DNA of 64,000 nt from Pontederia crassipes (Eukaryota; Streptophyta; Magnoliopsida; Commelinales; Pontederiaceae), in the NCBI GenBank assembly GCA_030549335.1, contig CM060184.1, forward strand, positions 43,427,909-43,491,908, read 5' to 3'. The notes below the pieces were generated by a model. It worked only from the letters and a program-made list of their open reading frames with translations, did not search any database and had not been told where the DNA came from. This document shows, piece by piece, positions 36,001 to 47,383 of the stretch (positions are counted from its first letter, which is position 1; every line of letters starts with the position of its first letter). Position numbers and translations under genes: made by a program.

Positions 36001-36990
36001 TTTTCAGAAATTTATTCATAATTTTCTAACTCAATAATGTGCATAAATTAGGAATAATCTAATTTTCTCATATATATTTATCATGGACATAATAACATAG
36101 AAAATGCATCATAACGAAAAATTCATAGAATTATGTCACAAATATATCACACATTTATCAGAAAATTCTGAAAATTTTTCTGAGTCCAAAAATATATTTT
36201 TCTTATTTTTCTATATTTTTCCGGTTTCCTTAAATCAGACTTTTCCAAAAAAAACAACAATAAGAAGAGTATTGTTCAACTGGGCCGGAACCGACCCAAA
36301 ACGCGTGCAGCGGACCTCCGACCCGCGCGCTCTCGTGTAATGCGGCGCAGCGGGCCCTTGGCCTGCGCGCACATTCGCGCGGTGCGCACTGTTGCACGCG
36401 GCGCACATTCGCGCGGTGCGCACTCTTGCACCGGGCTCCTGGCCTGCTTTTGCATGCTTGCGTAGCGACAGCGGGCTGGTGACCCGTTCGCTCGCGCCGC
36501 GCAAATGCACGTGCAGCGCTGTGTAGCGGGCCTCAAGCCCCGACGCAACTTCACTGTGCAGCGTGCCTCCGGCCCGCGCATGTGGTTGCACCAAGCCCCG
36601 TTTGCACAGCGGGCCGACAGCCCACGCGTTGTGCTCCTGCACAGATGGGCGAAGCGAATGCCGCGGCAGGCCGTGACCGGAGCGGTGAGGCACTGGCCGA
36701 TTGGCGCCACGCAGCGGCCACTGGCCCGCGCGCGGTGGCGCCTGCAGCAACGCGTAGCGGACCACAGCCCGCGCGCACTGTAGCGCTTTTTTTTTTAACA
36801 GTTCGTTTCTTTCGCATTTTTTTTGGAAAAAAATTGGGAAAATAGAAAAATGAGTGTACAATAAATTCTCGGCGAATTTTGTACAAAAAAAGAAATGACA
36901 ACGAAAAATATTTCGTTCTTCGATTATGGTCCTATAATCAAAGGCGTAAAAATTACATAGTCTAAAAATTAAACGAAAAAAGTCATTTTG
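30019..36990 (-). pseudogene. degenerate copia gag-pol interior
   Basis: Two anchors on the minus strand identify it: a gag zinc-knuckle-like stretch CYACGKNTIIFARDC at 33702-33658, with the Gly-His part lost, and an RNase H-region word IKRIMRHLRG at about 31589-31560, followed by LHYDRDRV. Their order (gag towards 37 kb, RNase H towards 30 kb) fits the LTR orientation. Otherwise the 7 kb is AT-rich with no frame above about 75 codons except in a GC-rich leader. Protease, integrase and most of RT cannot be recognised by eye. A TA microsatellite occurs at 31258-31284. Confidence 0.62.
36280..36790. repeat. GC-rich leader block of the copia element
   Basis: About 510 bp of high GC content sit in an otherwise AT-rich element, near its 5' end in the minus orientation. 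Repeated words are GCAGCGGGCC, GCGCGCACATTCGCGCGG and GGCCCGCGC. The long overlapping frames in all directions here are GC artefacts. I do not recognise a protein. Confidence 0.7.
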
Positions 36991-37004
36991 ACTCTGATAT
37001 CAAT

Positions 37005-37358
37005 TGAAGGAATTGGTACAAATAAATAAAGAATATTATCGGAATATCTCACAGCGAAAGAACGAATCGTCGATGCTTTTTTACGTTGCTTTGAATTCGT
37101 AATCGGGAACTCGATCACGAATGGATGGAGAACACTATTTCACAATCTAATTTACAAGGACTACGTCAGAATTGTGACAGCCATGTGGCGACTTGTGGAA
37201 CGTCTACCACAACCAAGGATCGTGACTTGCCTTCTTTATATAGGCTTCAGCGATCAGTTTGTAGAACTTCCACCATCGGTTTGCAAAACCAACATGGACG
37301 ATGCATTACATAATTGTAAATGCAGTTATTGCCCATTATGGGCGCTCAATGTCCAACA
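37005..37358 (-). repeat. copia 5' LTR (354 bp)
   Basis: This is the upstream LTR in the minus orientation, starting TGTTGGACATTGAGCGCCC at 37358. It is followed by the TCAGT duplication at 37359-37363 and, at 37364, by sequence that should be the original 3' untranslated region of 11S pseudogene B (AAATAAGAAATGAGAGAC). Confidence 0.9.
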
Positions 37359-37363
37359 TCAGT

Positions 37364-37768
37364 AAATAAGAAATGAGAGACTAATAAGGTTGAGGCCCTT
37401 GAGGGGTTCTGTTCTTGCAAGCTGCTCACCGGCGAATATTACGTAAAGACCAATGCTATAATACTACATTGTGCTTCATCAAAAACTCGGATAAATTATA
37501 CAAATCCTTGTTCAACTTAGAATTGATATCTAAATGATTTTTTAAACTTTACTTTATAATTAAATTATCCTCGAAATTTTAATTTCTCGAGTATGTTATC
37601 CTCCTTAACAACAATAGTGAATTTTCATACTACCGACTTGACGCAGCAAAAAATTAGAAACAAATATAAATTAATATAAAATTTATTAAATTAATAAAAT
37701 AAATAAATAAAGAGGAGACTGTCGCCTCCACAAGAGATGGAGGAAGGGGTGGCAGCATCCCCTCCCCC
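37364..37768. other. unassigned; begins with likely 3' flank of 11S pseudogene B
   Basis: The first part should continue the host sequence interrupted at 29665. An AT-rich stretch with TAAA runs follows (37650-37710). No gene is seen. Confidence 0.4.
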
Positions 37769-38092
37769 TTATCCCCTTCGACCTCTACGCAAGCCAAAGG
37801 GGAGAGGAGGGGGAGGCCACCCCTTCCCCTTCCTCTGCAACCAAACAAGCATCCACCAAGCTTCATCATTTAATATTGTGGACTTTGGTGCTCCCTTGTG
37901 TGGAGCCTGGGAAGTTGACATACATGAAATTTGATCAAGGTCAATTGGGCACGACATCACTGGATCCTTTGGTCGCATAGTTGAGTTCAACACAAAGACC
38001 TCCAGCACCCCAAAGTTGTCGTCATCACTGCACTTGATCCACATGTGTGTGGCAGGGTCATTCTCAAAGACAAGGCCACGTGTAGCGACTAG
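37769..38092 (-). pseudogene. possible protein-coding relic of unknown family
   Basis: On the minus strand a frame reads VFENDPATHMWIKCSDDDNF, then GVLEVFVLNSTMRPKD, PVMSCPIDLDQISCMST. Codon texture and composition look more protein-like than the surroundings, and the frame is open to the left of the listed start. I do not recognise the family and saw no exon structure. It could be a captured gene fragment or old transposon coding sequence. Confidence 0.35.
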
Positions 38093-38868
38093 GCGAAAGG
38101 GCGCCTAGTTAAGCCTATTTAGAGTATGCAATGAAAGTTTTATAGTTGAGATGACTCGTTGAACACTCTCGTCATGTTCGTGATTGAAAACTTATAGGAG
38201 CGACTCTTGACAAAAGAGAATGTCACGGAACATTTTTCTGTGACACAACGCGCAAAACCTCGCGGTGTCAATGCTGCTCAACTTAAGCTTTTGACCGCTC
38301 AATGTTGTCCCAAAGAACACTTGCAACTGCATGTACTGCGTAATCTTGTGGAGTACTAAGTTATCCTCCTCTTGTGGCATAATCTTGTAAGGTCATCCTT
38401 ATTAATGATCAAGTTACCTGTAGAGCATTAGTCTTCTACATTTCCATTTCTGTATTGAGACTTCTTTACCTACAATACAAGGAGGAGTTCACTAGTTTCG
38501 CTCATATGTATTCTATGTTTTTATATTTAATACAAGCAAGTTTTTCTAATTCTAATATCTTGTCTTGAGTGGGAGGCGGCAACCCACATCAATGACCCTT
38601 CATGGTGCCTCATAATTTCTCGGATGCCCCTTCGGACATTAAGTGCTTAAGTGCTTGCTTTAGTGTCTCAACACGCTAATGTCACAATCCCATGACAGCT
38701 CATTAAATACTCTCGTCATGTCCGTGATTAAAAACTTATAAAAGTGACTCTCGATGTGATCACATCGACCCTAAAACTTTCACTACGTACTCAAAACAGG
38801 CTTGGCTAAGTGCCCCTTTGCCTAATTGTCGCACATGGTCTTGTGCCCAAAAATGACCTCGTGACAAG
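38068..38868 (+). repeat. LTR-like relic with internal repeats and PBS-like end
   Basis: The word CTCTCGTCATGTTCGTGATT (38168) is repeated as CTCTCGTCATGTCCGTGATT (38712). The stretch TAGGCGAAAGGGCGCCTAG...GAAAGTTTTA (38088-38143) has an inverted counterpart at 38770-38850. Immediately after 38868 lies TGGTATTAGAACAG, close to the initiator-Met primer-binding site. This suggests an old LTR in plus orientation. The left end and second LTR were not found. Confidence 0.42.
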
Positions 38869-38880
38869 TGGTATTAGAAC

Positions 38881-39894
38881 AGTTCATCCTGCTCGAATCC
38901 ATGCGACGATGATCAGCTCATGTCATCGTAATGTGCCCTAGCGTGGAAAAAGTGCTTCCGCTCGTAAAACATGATGGCCTCCCGAGTGATCGTCATGTTC
39001 GCATAGAAATGACGAACAAGACAGGGATACACACGCTCTGTGTGAGAGAGAAGTGGCAGCCAACCGATGGTTGCGAACATCTCCTGAACATCTAAAATGT
39101 TCAGAGCGTTCAATTCAATGGTGTATGCACGTCGGACTTTGCGAGAGGCGTACAATGCATCAAAATTAGTAGAGACGACCCTGCTGACAAGGAGATGACT
39201 ATCAAATTCAGTAGGGTTAGTGAGTGGCTGATGAGCATGTCCACGGGATCATCCTCGTCCATGGCCTCATCCACGTTGGACAAGCGCAGGTTCAAGTTTT
39301 GGTTCCAGGTCAAGCTCAGGCTCATTTTACGATTACATGAATGCGACCACCTGAGCTATAATGATGACGACGATGCTGAAAGACTAGTCTTAAGGGTGGA
39401 ATCCCTTCGTCGTCGATCATAATTCAACAATGGTGGTCCGAAGTAAAGATGTAGTTGCTGTTTCGATGGACGAAAGGGTGCCGGAAGGAAACCGACGACG
39501 ACTACGAGAGGGGTGACAATGAGAGGACAACAGTGACAGGGAGAGGGAGAAAGTGGCGGTGATGAGAAGGAGGAAGTGACGAAAGGGCAGCCGGAAGGCA
39601 GGAATGGGGACTACGGCGACGATCAGCAATGGCGGCGAGCGGTGGCAAGAGACAATGATCGAGTGAAAAGAGGGAGAGAGTCGTCGATGAACGATGAAGG
39701 AAGGAGGGAAGCGAGATGGCTGCTGACGACGGACACAAAAGGTGGCGAGGGCGACAATGGTCACCGATGAATAGAAAAGGGGGCGACCAAAATGGCGACG
39801 AAAGGAAGGAGAGGGAGTGACGACGGATGAGGGAGGTCGACGACGATGGTGATGGCCGGATGGTCGGTGGCTAGGGCAGCGGTTGAGAGAAAGA
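38881..39894. other. unassigned, GA/GAC-rich tract at 39420-39890
   Basis: No gene is recognised. The purine-rich tract has many GACGA, GGCGA and GAGAGGG words, and its open frames on both strands are low-complexity artefacts. It separates the LTR-like relic from the palindrome cluster at 39.9 kb. Confidence 0.4.
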
Positions 39895-40075
39895 TTAAGA
39901 GGAGGTCGACTGATCGATCGGTCAAATTCTTATATGTGCACAATTTGTGCATATACCCGTCGACCGATGTAATTATTTTAAAAAAGAAATCCATCGATTG
40001 ATGGACAACGATCGGATTTGGTCATCTATCGATCAACTGATACGTCCAGTCGATCAACCGATCCTAGGCTGATAA
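39895..40075. repeat. GGTCGACCGAT-type palindrome cluster
   Basis: Variants GTCGACTGATCGATCGGTC, CCGTCGACCGATG, CCATCGATTGATGG and CAGTCGATCAACCGATCC occur within 180 bp. They are just downstream of the copia pol that ends near 40260 (minus orientation), where its 3' non-coding region or LTR should be. Confidence 0.7.
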
Positions 40076-40259
40076 CCACTTTTTCACTTATTTTTGAAAT
40101 TTTAACCATTAAGATCTCTTTTCCAAGGATGTATTTCACATATGTAAGTGTTGTGCAACACTTTTAATGTTCAATTCATGTCAAAAGTGATATTGCATAA
40201 CCAAGTCACTTTTATTTAGAATTGATATGCAATGAAGATTTAATCATTCCTAATTCCCT

Positions 40260-43200
40260 TCTAAGCATGCAAAATCGTTCTTCACTCAAGGATTTTGTAA
40301 ATATATTTGCTAGTTGAATTTCAGTTGACACATATTCAATAGCAATGCCTTTAAGGGTCACATGCACTCTAACGAAATGATATCGCAAATCGATGTGTTT
40401 AGTCCTAAAATGTTAAATTGATTTTTTGGTCATTTTTATAGCACTTGTATTATCGCACTTCATGGGTACATTGGAACAATTCACACCATAATCAAGCAAT
40501 TGTTGTTTTACCCATAATAATTGTGCACAACAATTACCAGCGGCTATATATTCGACATCGGTGGTAGAAAGTGCGATGGAGTTTGTTTCTTGCTAGCCCA
40601 TGAAATGAGAGCTACCAAGAAATCATCCCAGTAGTACTTTTCCTATCAACTTTACACTCGACAAAATCTGCGTCGGTATAGGCATGTAATTCAAATGAGG
40701 GAGTTTCTATCATACCAAATGCTTAATTCACATGTATGCTTTAAGTAGTGCATAATCCTTTTAACAACAATTAAATGTGATTCTTTGGGAGCGGATTAAA
40801 ATGTACAAAAGCATACATTAAACATGATATTCGTCCTAGATGCCGTTAAATAAAGCAAGCTACCTATCATACCTCTATATCTTTTTTGATCAATGGACTT
40901 GTCTTTTTTATTCTTACTCAATTTTGTGATGGTGCTCATAGGAGTTGTGCTCGGCTTGCATTCCTTCATCCCAAATATTTTAAATAGCTCCCTTGCATAC
41001 TTTTCTTGGTTGATAAAAATTCCATCATTGGATTGCTTCACTTGTAGATTTAGAAAGAAAGTAAACTCTCCTACAAAACTCATCTCAAATTCATTTTGCA
41101 TAAGAGTTTCAAACTCTTTGCACAACCATTCATTAATAACATCATAAATAATATCATCAACATAAATGTGAACTGTCAAAATGTCATTTTTCAAGTGTTT
41201 TAAAAATAATGTGGTGTCAAATTTTCCTTTTTGACAACCATTATCAATTAAAAATGAAAATCTTTCATACCAAGCTCGAGGAGCTTGTTTCAATCCATCT
41301 TTTGAAAGTTTGAAAAAATGATTAGGAAAATCTGAATTTTCAAAACCTTGAGATTGTTCAATATAAACTTCTTAATTTAGAAAACCATTTTAAAAATCTA
41401 ATTTTACGTTCATTTGAAAAAGTTTAAAACCTTTATAACATGTAAAAGTCAAAAACATTCGAATTGCCTCAAATTAAACAACGGGAGCAAAAATTTCATC
41501 AAAATCAATCACTTCAATTTGTGAGTAACTTTTGGTCACTAATCTAGCCTTATTCCTCACAATAACACCATTTCATCTAACTTGTTTCGGAAGACCCATT
41601 TGGTTCCAATAATGGGATGGTCCTTGGGTCTTTCCGCACTTGATTTCTTTCAAAATTGTTTAATTTCTCATGCATTGCATTTATCCAATTTAGATTTTCA
41701 AGTGCTTCATCTATATCGCTAAGTTCAAAATTAGCAAGAAATGCCAAAAGTGCACATATATTTATCAAAGAATTTTTAGTTTTTATACCTTCATTTATGT
41801 TACCTATAACTTGTTCAAGTGGATGTGATGAGGCATGTCTCCAATTTATTGAAATGATTTGGTTTTCCTCATTTCAAGATTCTTCCATTTCTTCCACATT
41901 TGGAGTATCAATTTTAGCTTCTTCTAAGTCCTCGTTTTGCACATCATTAAGTTGTCTTTGCACTTCAACTACTTCTTCATCATTATTATGTGCTTGCTTG
42001 CTCATAAAAAAATTATTAGTTTCACTGAATTTAATATTAATAGAATCTTCAACAACTAATGCTCTTTTATTATATACTTAAGATTTACTTGCACTTGAAT
42101 AATAATCATCATCACTTTTGACATCAAATTTACCTAGTTTATCTTTGACATTCGAAATATAGCTTTTGCAATAAAAAAATTTGAAATAAGAAATATTTAG
42201 TTTCTTTCCATACAAAACTTCAAAACATGTTTTCTTCTGAAGAGGTCTAAGTAGAATCCTATTAAGAACATATCATGATGTGTTTACAGCCTCGGCCAAA
42301 AAAAAACTTTGACAATTTGTTTTCATTTAAAATTGTTCTAGCCACTTCTTGTATAGTTCTATTTTTTCTTTCTATTACTCCATTTTGTTGAGGTGTCCTA
42401 GGAGTGAAAAAGTTATGAGTAATCCCATTTTCTTAACAAAATAATTCAAATTTATGATTTTCTAATTCTCCTCCATGATCACTTCTAATTTTTGAAATTT
42501 TTTGTTCAAGTTCATTTTGAATTCTTTTTTCAAATGTTGAAAACATGTTTATTATTTCATCTTTACTAGTAAAAAAAATAATACAAGTGAAATGAGAGAA
42601 AACATCAACAATTACAAATACATATCTTTTTCCTCCTAAACTTACTACATCAGTCCAAATAAATCAAGGTGTAAAAGTTTCAAAGACCTCTTTGTACCAA
42701 TACCTCCCTTTAATTTAAATTTTTGTTTGTTTGTTTACCTTTAAGACATGAATCACAAATATTATTTTTCTCAAATTTAACCTTAGGCAAATCTCTAACC
42801 AATTCATGATTTGAAAGTTTATTTAGTAATTTGTACTTTGCATGTCCTAATCTTCTATGCCACAAATTTATATCATCATACATAGCACTAAGATATTTTT
42901 CATTTTTCAAATTATCAAAATAATTTTTGTACATAGTATTGTATTTAAAGCCCATATGTAAAAATTCATTATTTTCATCTAATATTAAATACTTGTCCTT
43001 TTCAAATTTAACTAAATAGTTTTTATCACATAATTGACTTATGTTAATTAGATTATATTTTAGCTTTTCAACTAGTCACACATTTTCCAAATACACTTTG
43101 TCATTCTTATCAACATTACCCATACCAATTATTCTTTCTTTACTATTGTCTCCAAAAGTGATTTTTCCTCTATTTTTTTCCAAAGTGATGAAATTTGATG

Positions 43201-44800
43201 CATCGCCGATCATATGTCTTGAGCATCCACTATCCAAATATACTTTGAAGCCCCATACAAGAAAAAAATTAAGAGTCTCATATTTTTGGTACTCAAACTT
43301 GTTTGAGTCCATCTTAGTTAGAAATTGTCCTTTTCGAGATCCAATTTTTTTTCATCCCTTTATTTACTCATTTCCTAATTCTGCAATCATAAGAATAATA
43401 CTTTACTTCGTTTATCATTTTTCTTTTCAAAAGAGTTAAAATTAAATTTCTTTTTATTTGGAGACATTCTAGATCTATCAAGCATGACATCTAACACTTT
43501 ACTTCCATTAGAAAAATTTTCAAGTTCATATTTTAAATTCTTAATTTCTTTGTTCAAGCATGCAAATTCTATATTTTATTTTTCACATGATGATCTTAGT
43601 GTACTATTTTTCTTTTCTATTCTTCAATTAAGAATTCCAAACTAGAATTTTCTTCATTCAATATATCACATTTTTCACATGTTTTAACATCCTTAATTTT
43701 CTTTTGCATGTTTTCAAGCTCTATTTTTAGATTATCATATTTCTTTTTTAGGTATCCATATTTATCAATAAGAATTAAACTCATTATGCACATTAAATGA
43801 TTCACTGTCACTAGAATTAAATGAGTTAGATGATATCTCGTAGCTACTAGGCATTAAACATATGTAAGATTTTTCATCATCACTTGAGGAAATGTTGGAG
43901 TCATTTTTTTCATCTTCGCTTTTATCCCAAGTGGCTTAAAGAGCCTTTTTCTTCCTTCTAGATTTTTCTTCATATTTATCCTTTTTGACCAAATTTGAAC
44001 ACTCATTTTTTATAATGTCCAACCTTTTTACATTCAAAATAAGTTATTTGATTATTGCTTGATGATGATATTTTTTTATGAAGCCATTCTTCTTTTGCTT
44101 GGCAAACTTAAGATACTTGTCAAGCCAATATTTTTCTTTTTGAATCATTTGCTTTTTCATCTTTCTTGATCTTGATATTATAGATTAAGAGTGAACCAAT
44201 GAGATCATCAAAGTCTAACTTGTTCAAGTTCTTTTCTTCAATCATCATCCTTTTTGTATGCTATTTGGAGGAGAGGGACCTAAGAAACTTTTTCATCTTT
44301 TGAGAATTAGTCATTGGCTCACCCAAAGAAGCAAAGCCATTTAAAATATCATTAAAGCGAACGACCATTTCATTTATAAATTCATTTTCATTCATCTTGA
44401 AAGAATCATATTGGTGATTTAGAATATTCAATATATATTTCTTAACTTTATCTGTTCTTTCATGAGTAATAATAAGTTTTTTTCAAATATCATTAGCACT
44501 TTGACAACTGAAAATAAGATTAAACTCAGTAGGATCCAAAGCACAGTAAAAAATATTTTTTGCTTTCCAATCAAATTTTACCAGAAACCTTTCTCCTTCG
44601 GTATATTCTAAAGGAGATTTTTCACATAAACCAAAATATTTTTGAACGACATCCCACATGTCTATATCAATGGAACGTACATATGCTTGCACTCTAATTT
44701 TTCAATATGCAAAATTTGATGCATTAAAAAGTAGATGACGATTAATCGATTGACCTTCGAAAAAATTGAATCAACTTGATGCCATAGCTCTAAAGATGTT
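40260..44800 (-). pseudogene. Sirevirus-like Ty1-copia gag-pol, broken
   Basis: Order on the minus strand: gag (MQAYVRSIDIDMWDVVQKYF near 44690; DWKAKNIFYCALDPTEFN near 44560), protease with DSGCSRHM (43312-43076), the pre-integrase zinc region LWHRRLGHAKY...CDSCLKGKQ (42955-42710), integrase remnants (about 42700-41900), RT including KQAPRAWYERF and the intact YVDDI active-site word (41293-40796), MIGSLLYLTASRTNI, and RNase H remnants to about 40260. Many stops and frame changes separate the blocks. The polyprotein would copy and integrate the element. Gag closely resembles that of the 21-27 kb structure, but here pol is present. Confidence 0.88.
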
Positions 44801-44823
44801 TAAATCTTAATAACGAGAACAAC

Positions 44824-45799
44824 CTACTCTGATACCAATTGTAGGATCAAAAGAACTAAGAGAGGGGGTGATGAATTGGTGTTTTAAAAGACTTCGTAAA
44901 AAAACACTTCTAGAAATCAATAAAATCGATCACAAGCAAATAACAATAAAGAGTGAGTAAGAGACAAAACACAGAGAGACACGATATGTTGATGAGGTTC
45001 GGTCTCAACTCTTTGGTTTACGTCCTCGCTTCGACTTCTCGCCCTCGAGATCGTCGAAAATTTATTAGCTTTCTCTTTTTTTGTAGGGAGAGAATAACTC
45101 TTTTTACACTACACGTCTTTTTCTCCACTGAAAAGGCAAGACACACCTCTTTTACAACGAGCTCTCTAACTCTCTTATTTTACAAAAGTTTCTCACACCC
45201 AAAGTTTAGAAGAGAAAGGGAAGAACTAGCAAATTTGGGCTCAAGAACTTGAAAGGAACTTTTGAATGATCTTGCTTGCTTGGATGATTTTTCTTCAGGC
45301 CTTTACACTCCTTTTATAGGCTTCTACAAGTGAAAATTTCGTCCAAAAAATCTTCCACAATTTTTTCCTTAAAAAATAATCGTTACTATTCATCTATCAT
45401 TGTGACCGGTCGACCAGTCAATATGACCGTTGCACGAAATCTATGATTTTATCCGCTGTCCGATCGATCGGTGTAGCGACTAGAACATCAACCGTTATAG
45501 TCTTGACATTTATGAAATTCATCCCTCTATTGGCCAGTTGACAGGTGCAACGATCGGTCCATCGATCGGTATAGTCTTGACATTTCTTTCGCTTCATGTC
45601 ATTCGATCAATCTCCATAGCCGATCGACCAGTGAGTCGACTGGTCATGTGCGGGATATTTATTTTTAAGATTAAATTTGGCGATTTCTTCTGAGAATGAG
45701 GTCATACCAATCCTATACCTGCATTATCATCACTTGAGCATAGATTAGTAACTTTTATGTCTAATTTAATTTGTTATCATTAAAACATAGGATACAACA
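44824..45799 (-). repeat. 5' LTR and primer-binding site of the second Sirevirus-like copia
   Basis: The primer-binding site reads ATTGGTATCAGAGTAGG on the minus strand (44824-44839). The LTR runs from TGTTGTATCCTATGTTTTAA at 45799 to GATCCTACA at 44840. Its TATA-like box (CTATAAAAGG, minus) is near 45310. Its start and end resemble those of the 21-27 kb copia LTR, so they are related families. No 3' LTR was found below 40 kb, so no target duplication can be paired. Confidence 0.8.
45405..45645. repeat. GGTCGACC/GATCGATCGG palindrome cluster in copia LTR
   Basis: Sites include GACCGGTCGACCAG, CCGATCGATCGG, GATCGGTCCATCGATCGG and CCGATCGACCAGTGAGTCG. As in the other copia LTRs it lies upstream of the TATA-like box in the minus orientation. 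The word TATAGTCTTGACATTT also repeats inside it. Confidence 0.8.
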
Positions 45800-46420
45800 T
45801 GATAACTCAGAGAAATAGTTGCTTCAGGATCACGACAAGAGCGTGACGAGAGTCTTCTCATTTGACAGTCATGACTTGACTCGATGTTTTCATTTTGCAA
45901 ATGGCTGCGACATAGAGTTATCTACCCGTCAAATGTAGAGCATATGATCACCTCACTTTTGATGGTCATTTGAGATTTTGATGATTCGAGGAAGAACAAA
46001 GTTCTTTGATGGGACATTTTAGAGCTTGTCTGCTTCGAGTCACTGCTGAGTGCGACAAGAACCTTCCCACGTTCATTGTGGACTTGATTCAATCCTCCTG
46101 TCTTGTTGGGACTTACCTTTGTCTTTGATAATCTGACTTGCCCCATTGGGACTTGAACTTCTGTCCCTCACAATTGCCCTTACCTGAGAGCTTTGGTGGT
46201 GTGACGCTTGTCTTGGCATACTTCATGAGCGATTCAGCAATGACGACTAGCGAGCAGAGGTTGGGGCAATCTCGTCACTTCGACTCCGTCCTAGTTCATG
46301 TCTTCAAACCTTTAACGAAGATTGTTAGTAATGTATCTTCGTCCACTTGGGAGTTCTATAGGAGGATCTCGGTGAACTCTTTCACAAGAACCCATTTGGC
46401 TAATATTGTTCAATTCAATT
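45800..46420. other. unassigned, possibly gag-like relic on minus strand
   Basis: On the minus strand short open stretches (AESLMKYAKTSVTPPKL near 46220-46170) have the flavour of a gypsy gag linker, but no zinc knuckle or other decisive motif is visible. I leave it unassigned. Confidence 0.3.
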
Positions 46421-47383
46421 TTGGCCTCCAGCCCCAACTTGATAGAACAAAAATAGTTGATGAGTTACCGTCTGAATTCGTCTCATGTCTTGCAAAATTT
46501 CTCGGGATGTGCCTTCTTCCGATCATGGGTCCTCTCTTTGAAGCTTCAGACACATCCTTTAGGCATGGATAGGGCAATGTCATTATGCGATGATGCATGA
46601 CACTCATCCATCCGTAGTTCGAACAAAGTGATGTCATCCTTGACAAAGATCATGCACTTCAACATTCTCGTCCACTGGAAATCTACCTCTTGTGGGAGAA
46701 CAAACATTTCGGGTGTTCTAGGATACTTGTGAAGATGTTCCGCTTGTGGGCAAGCAGATTGATATTGGAGAACTCATGGCAAGAGCTTCCACTTTATCTT
46801 CATCCTCATTCGAAAGGACATGCTAGAGACTTATCTTTTGATTCTTGGACTCTGATCTTGGAGATTGCTTCAATTACTCGAGGAGTTGGCCGAGAGAAAA
46901 TTTTGGCCTCCAGCCCCAACTTGATAGAACAAAAATAGTTGATGAGTTACCGTCTGAATTCGTCTCATATCTTGCAAAATTTCTCGGGATGTGCCTTCTT
47001 CCGATCATGGGTCCTCTCTTTGAAGCTTCAGACACATCCTTTAGGCATGGATAGGGCAATGTCATTATGCGATGATGCACGACACTCATCCATCCGTAGT
47101 TCGAACAAAGTGATGTCATCCTTGACAAAGATCATGCACTTCAACATTCTTGTCCACTGGAAATCTACCTCTTGTGGGAGAACAAACATTTCGGGTGTTC
47201 TAGGATACTTGTGAGGATGTTCCGCTTGTGGGCAAGCATATTGATGTTGGAGAACTCATGGCAAGAGCTTCCACTTTATCTTCATCCTCATTCGAAAGGA
47301 CATGCTAGAGACTTATCTTTTGATTCTTGGACTCTGATCTTGGAGATTTCTTCAATTACTCGAGGCGTTGGCCGAGAGAAAAT
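46421..47383. repeat. 482-bp tandem duplication (two copies)
   Basis: TTGGCCTCCAGCCCCAACTT occurs at 46421 and 46903, and the two units stay collinear to about 47383 (both end near CGAGAGAAAA). Only scattered single-base differences were seen, for example TCATGTCTT versus TCATATCTT and GTGAAGATG versus GTGAGGATG, so the duplication is fairly recent. Short frames on both strands repeat with it. No protein family is recognised. Confidence 0.9.

Larger units (their letters stand above)
29666..37358 (-). mobile_element. full-length decayed Ty1-copia retrotransposon (7.69 kb)
   Basis: Direct LTRs at 29666-30018 and 37005-37358 are flanked by the 5-bp duplication TCAGT (29661-29665 and 37359-37363). 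On the minus strand the LTR begins TGTTGGAC and ends CCTTCA. A primer-binding-site remnant, ATTGATATCAGAGT, follows the 5' LTR at 37004-36991. A purine tract, AGTGGGAGAT, precedes the 3' LTR (30019-30028). I counted about 29 differences over some 354 aligned LTR positions by hand, so the insertion is old. The interior is stop-ridden but keeps gag and pol traces. It landed a few bases after the stop codon of 11S pseudogene B. Confidence 0.92.

Noticed and set aside
36235..36901. Long open frames (up to 208 codons) on both strands
   Set aside because: High GC content removes stops in all frames; composition (Ala, Arg, Pro) is that of a GC artefact and no family is recognised.
39417..39770. Ser/Arg-rich open frames
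   Set aside because: Low-complexity GA/GAC-rich tract; frames exist on both strands and match nothing.
40260..45799. Possible CRISPR-like or phage-like reading of the regularly spaced palindromes
   Set aside because: Retrotransposon domains, primer-binding sites and spliced plant genes show a plant nuclear genome; the palindromes are LTR sequence, not direct repeats with unique spacers.
46138..47128. Repeated frames of 69-144 codons as a duplicated gene
   Set aside because: Frames are on both strands, start and stop at random within the 482-bp unit and match no family; treated as a tandem repeat only.
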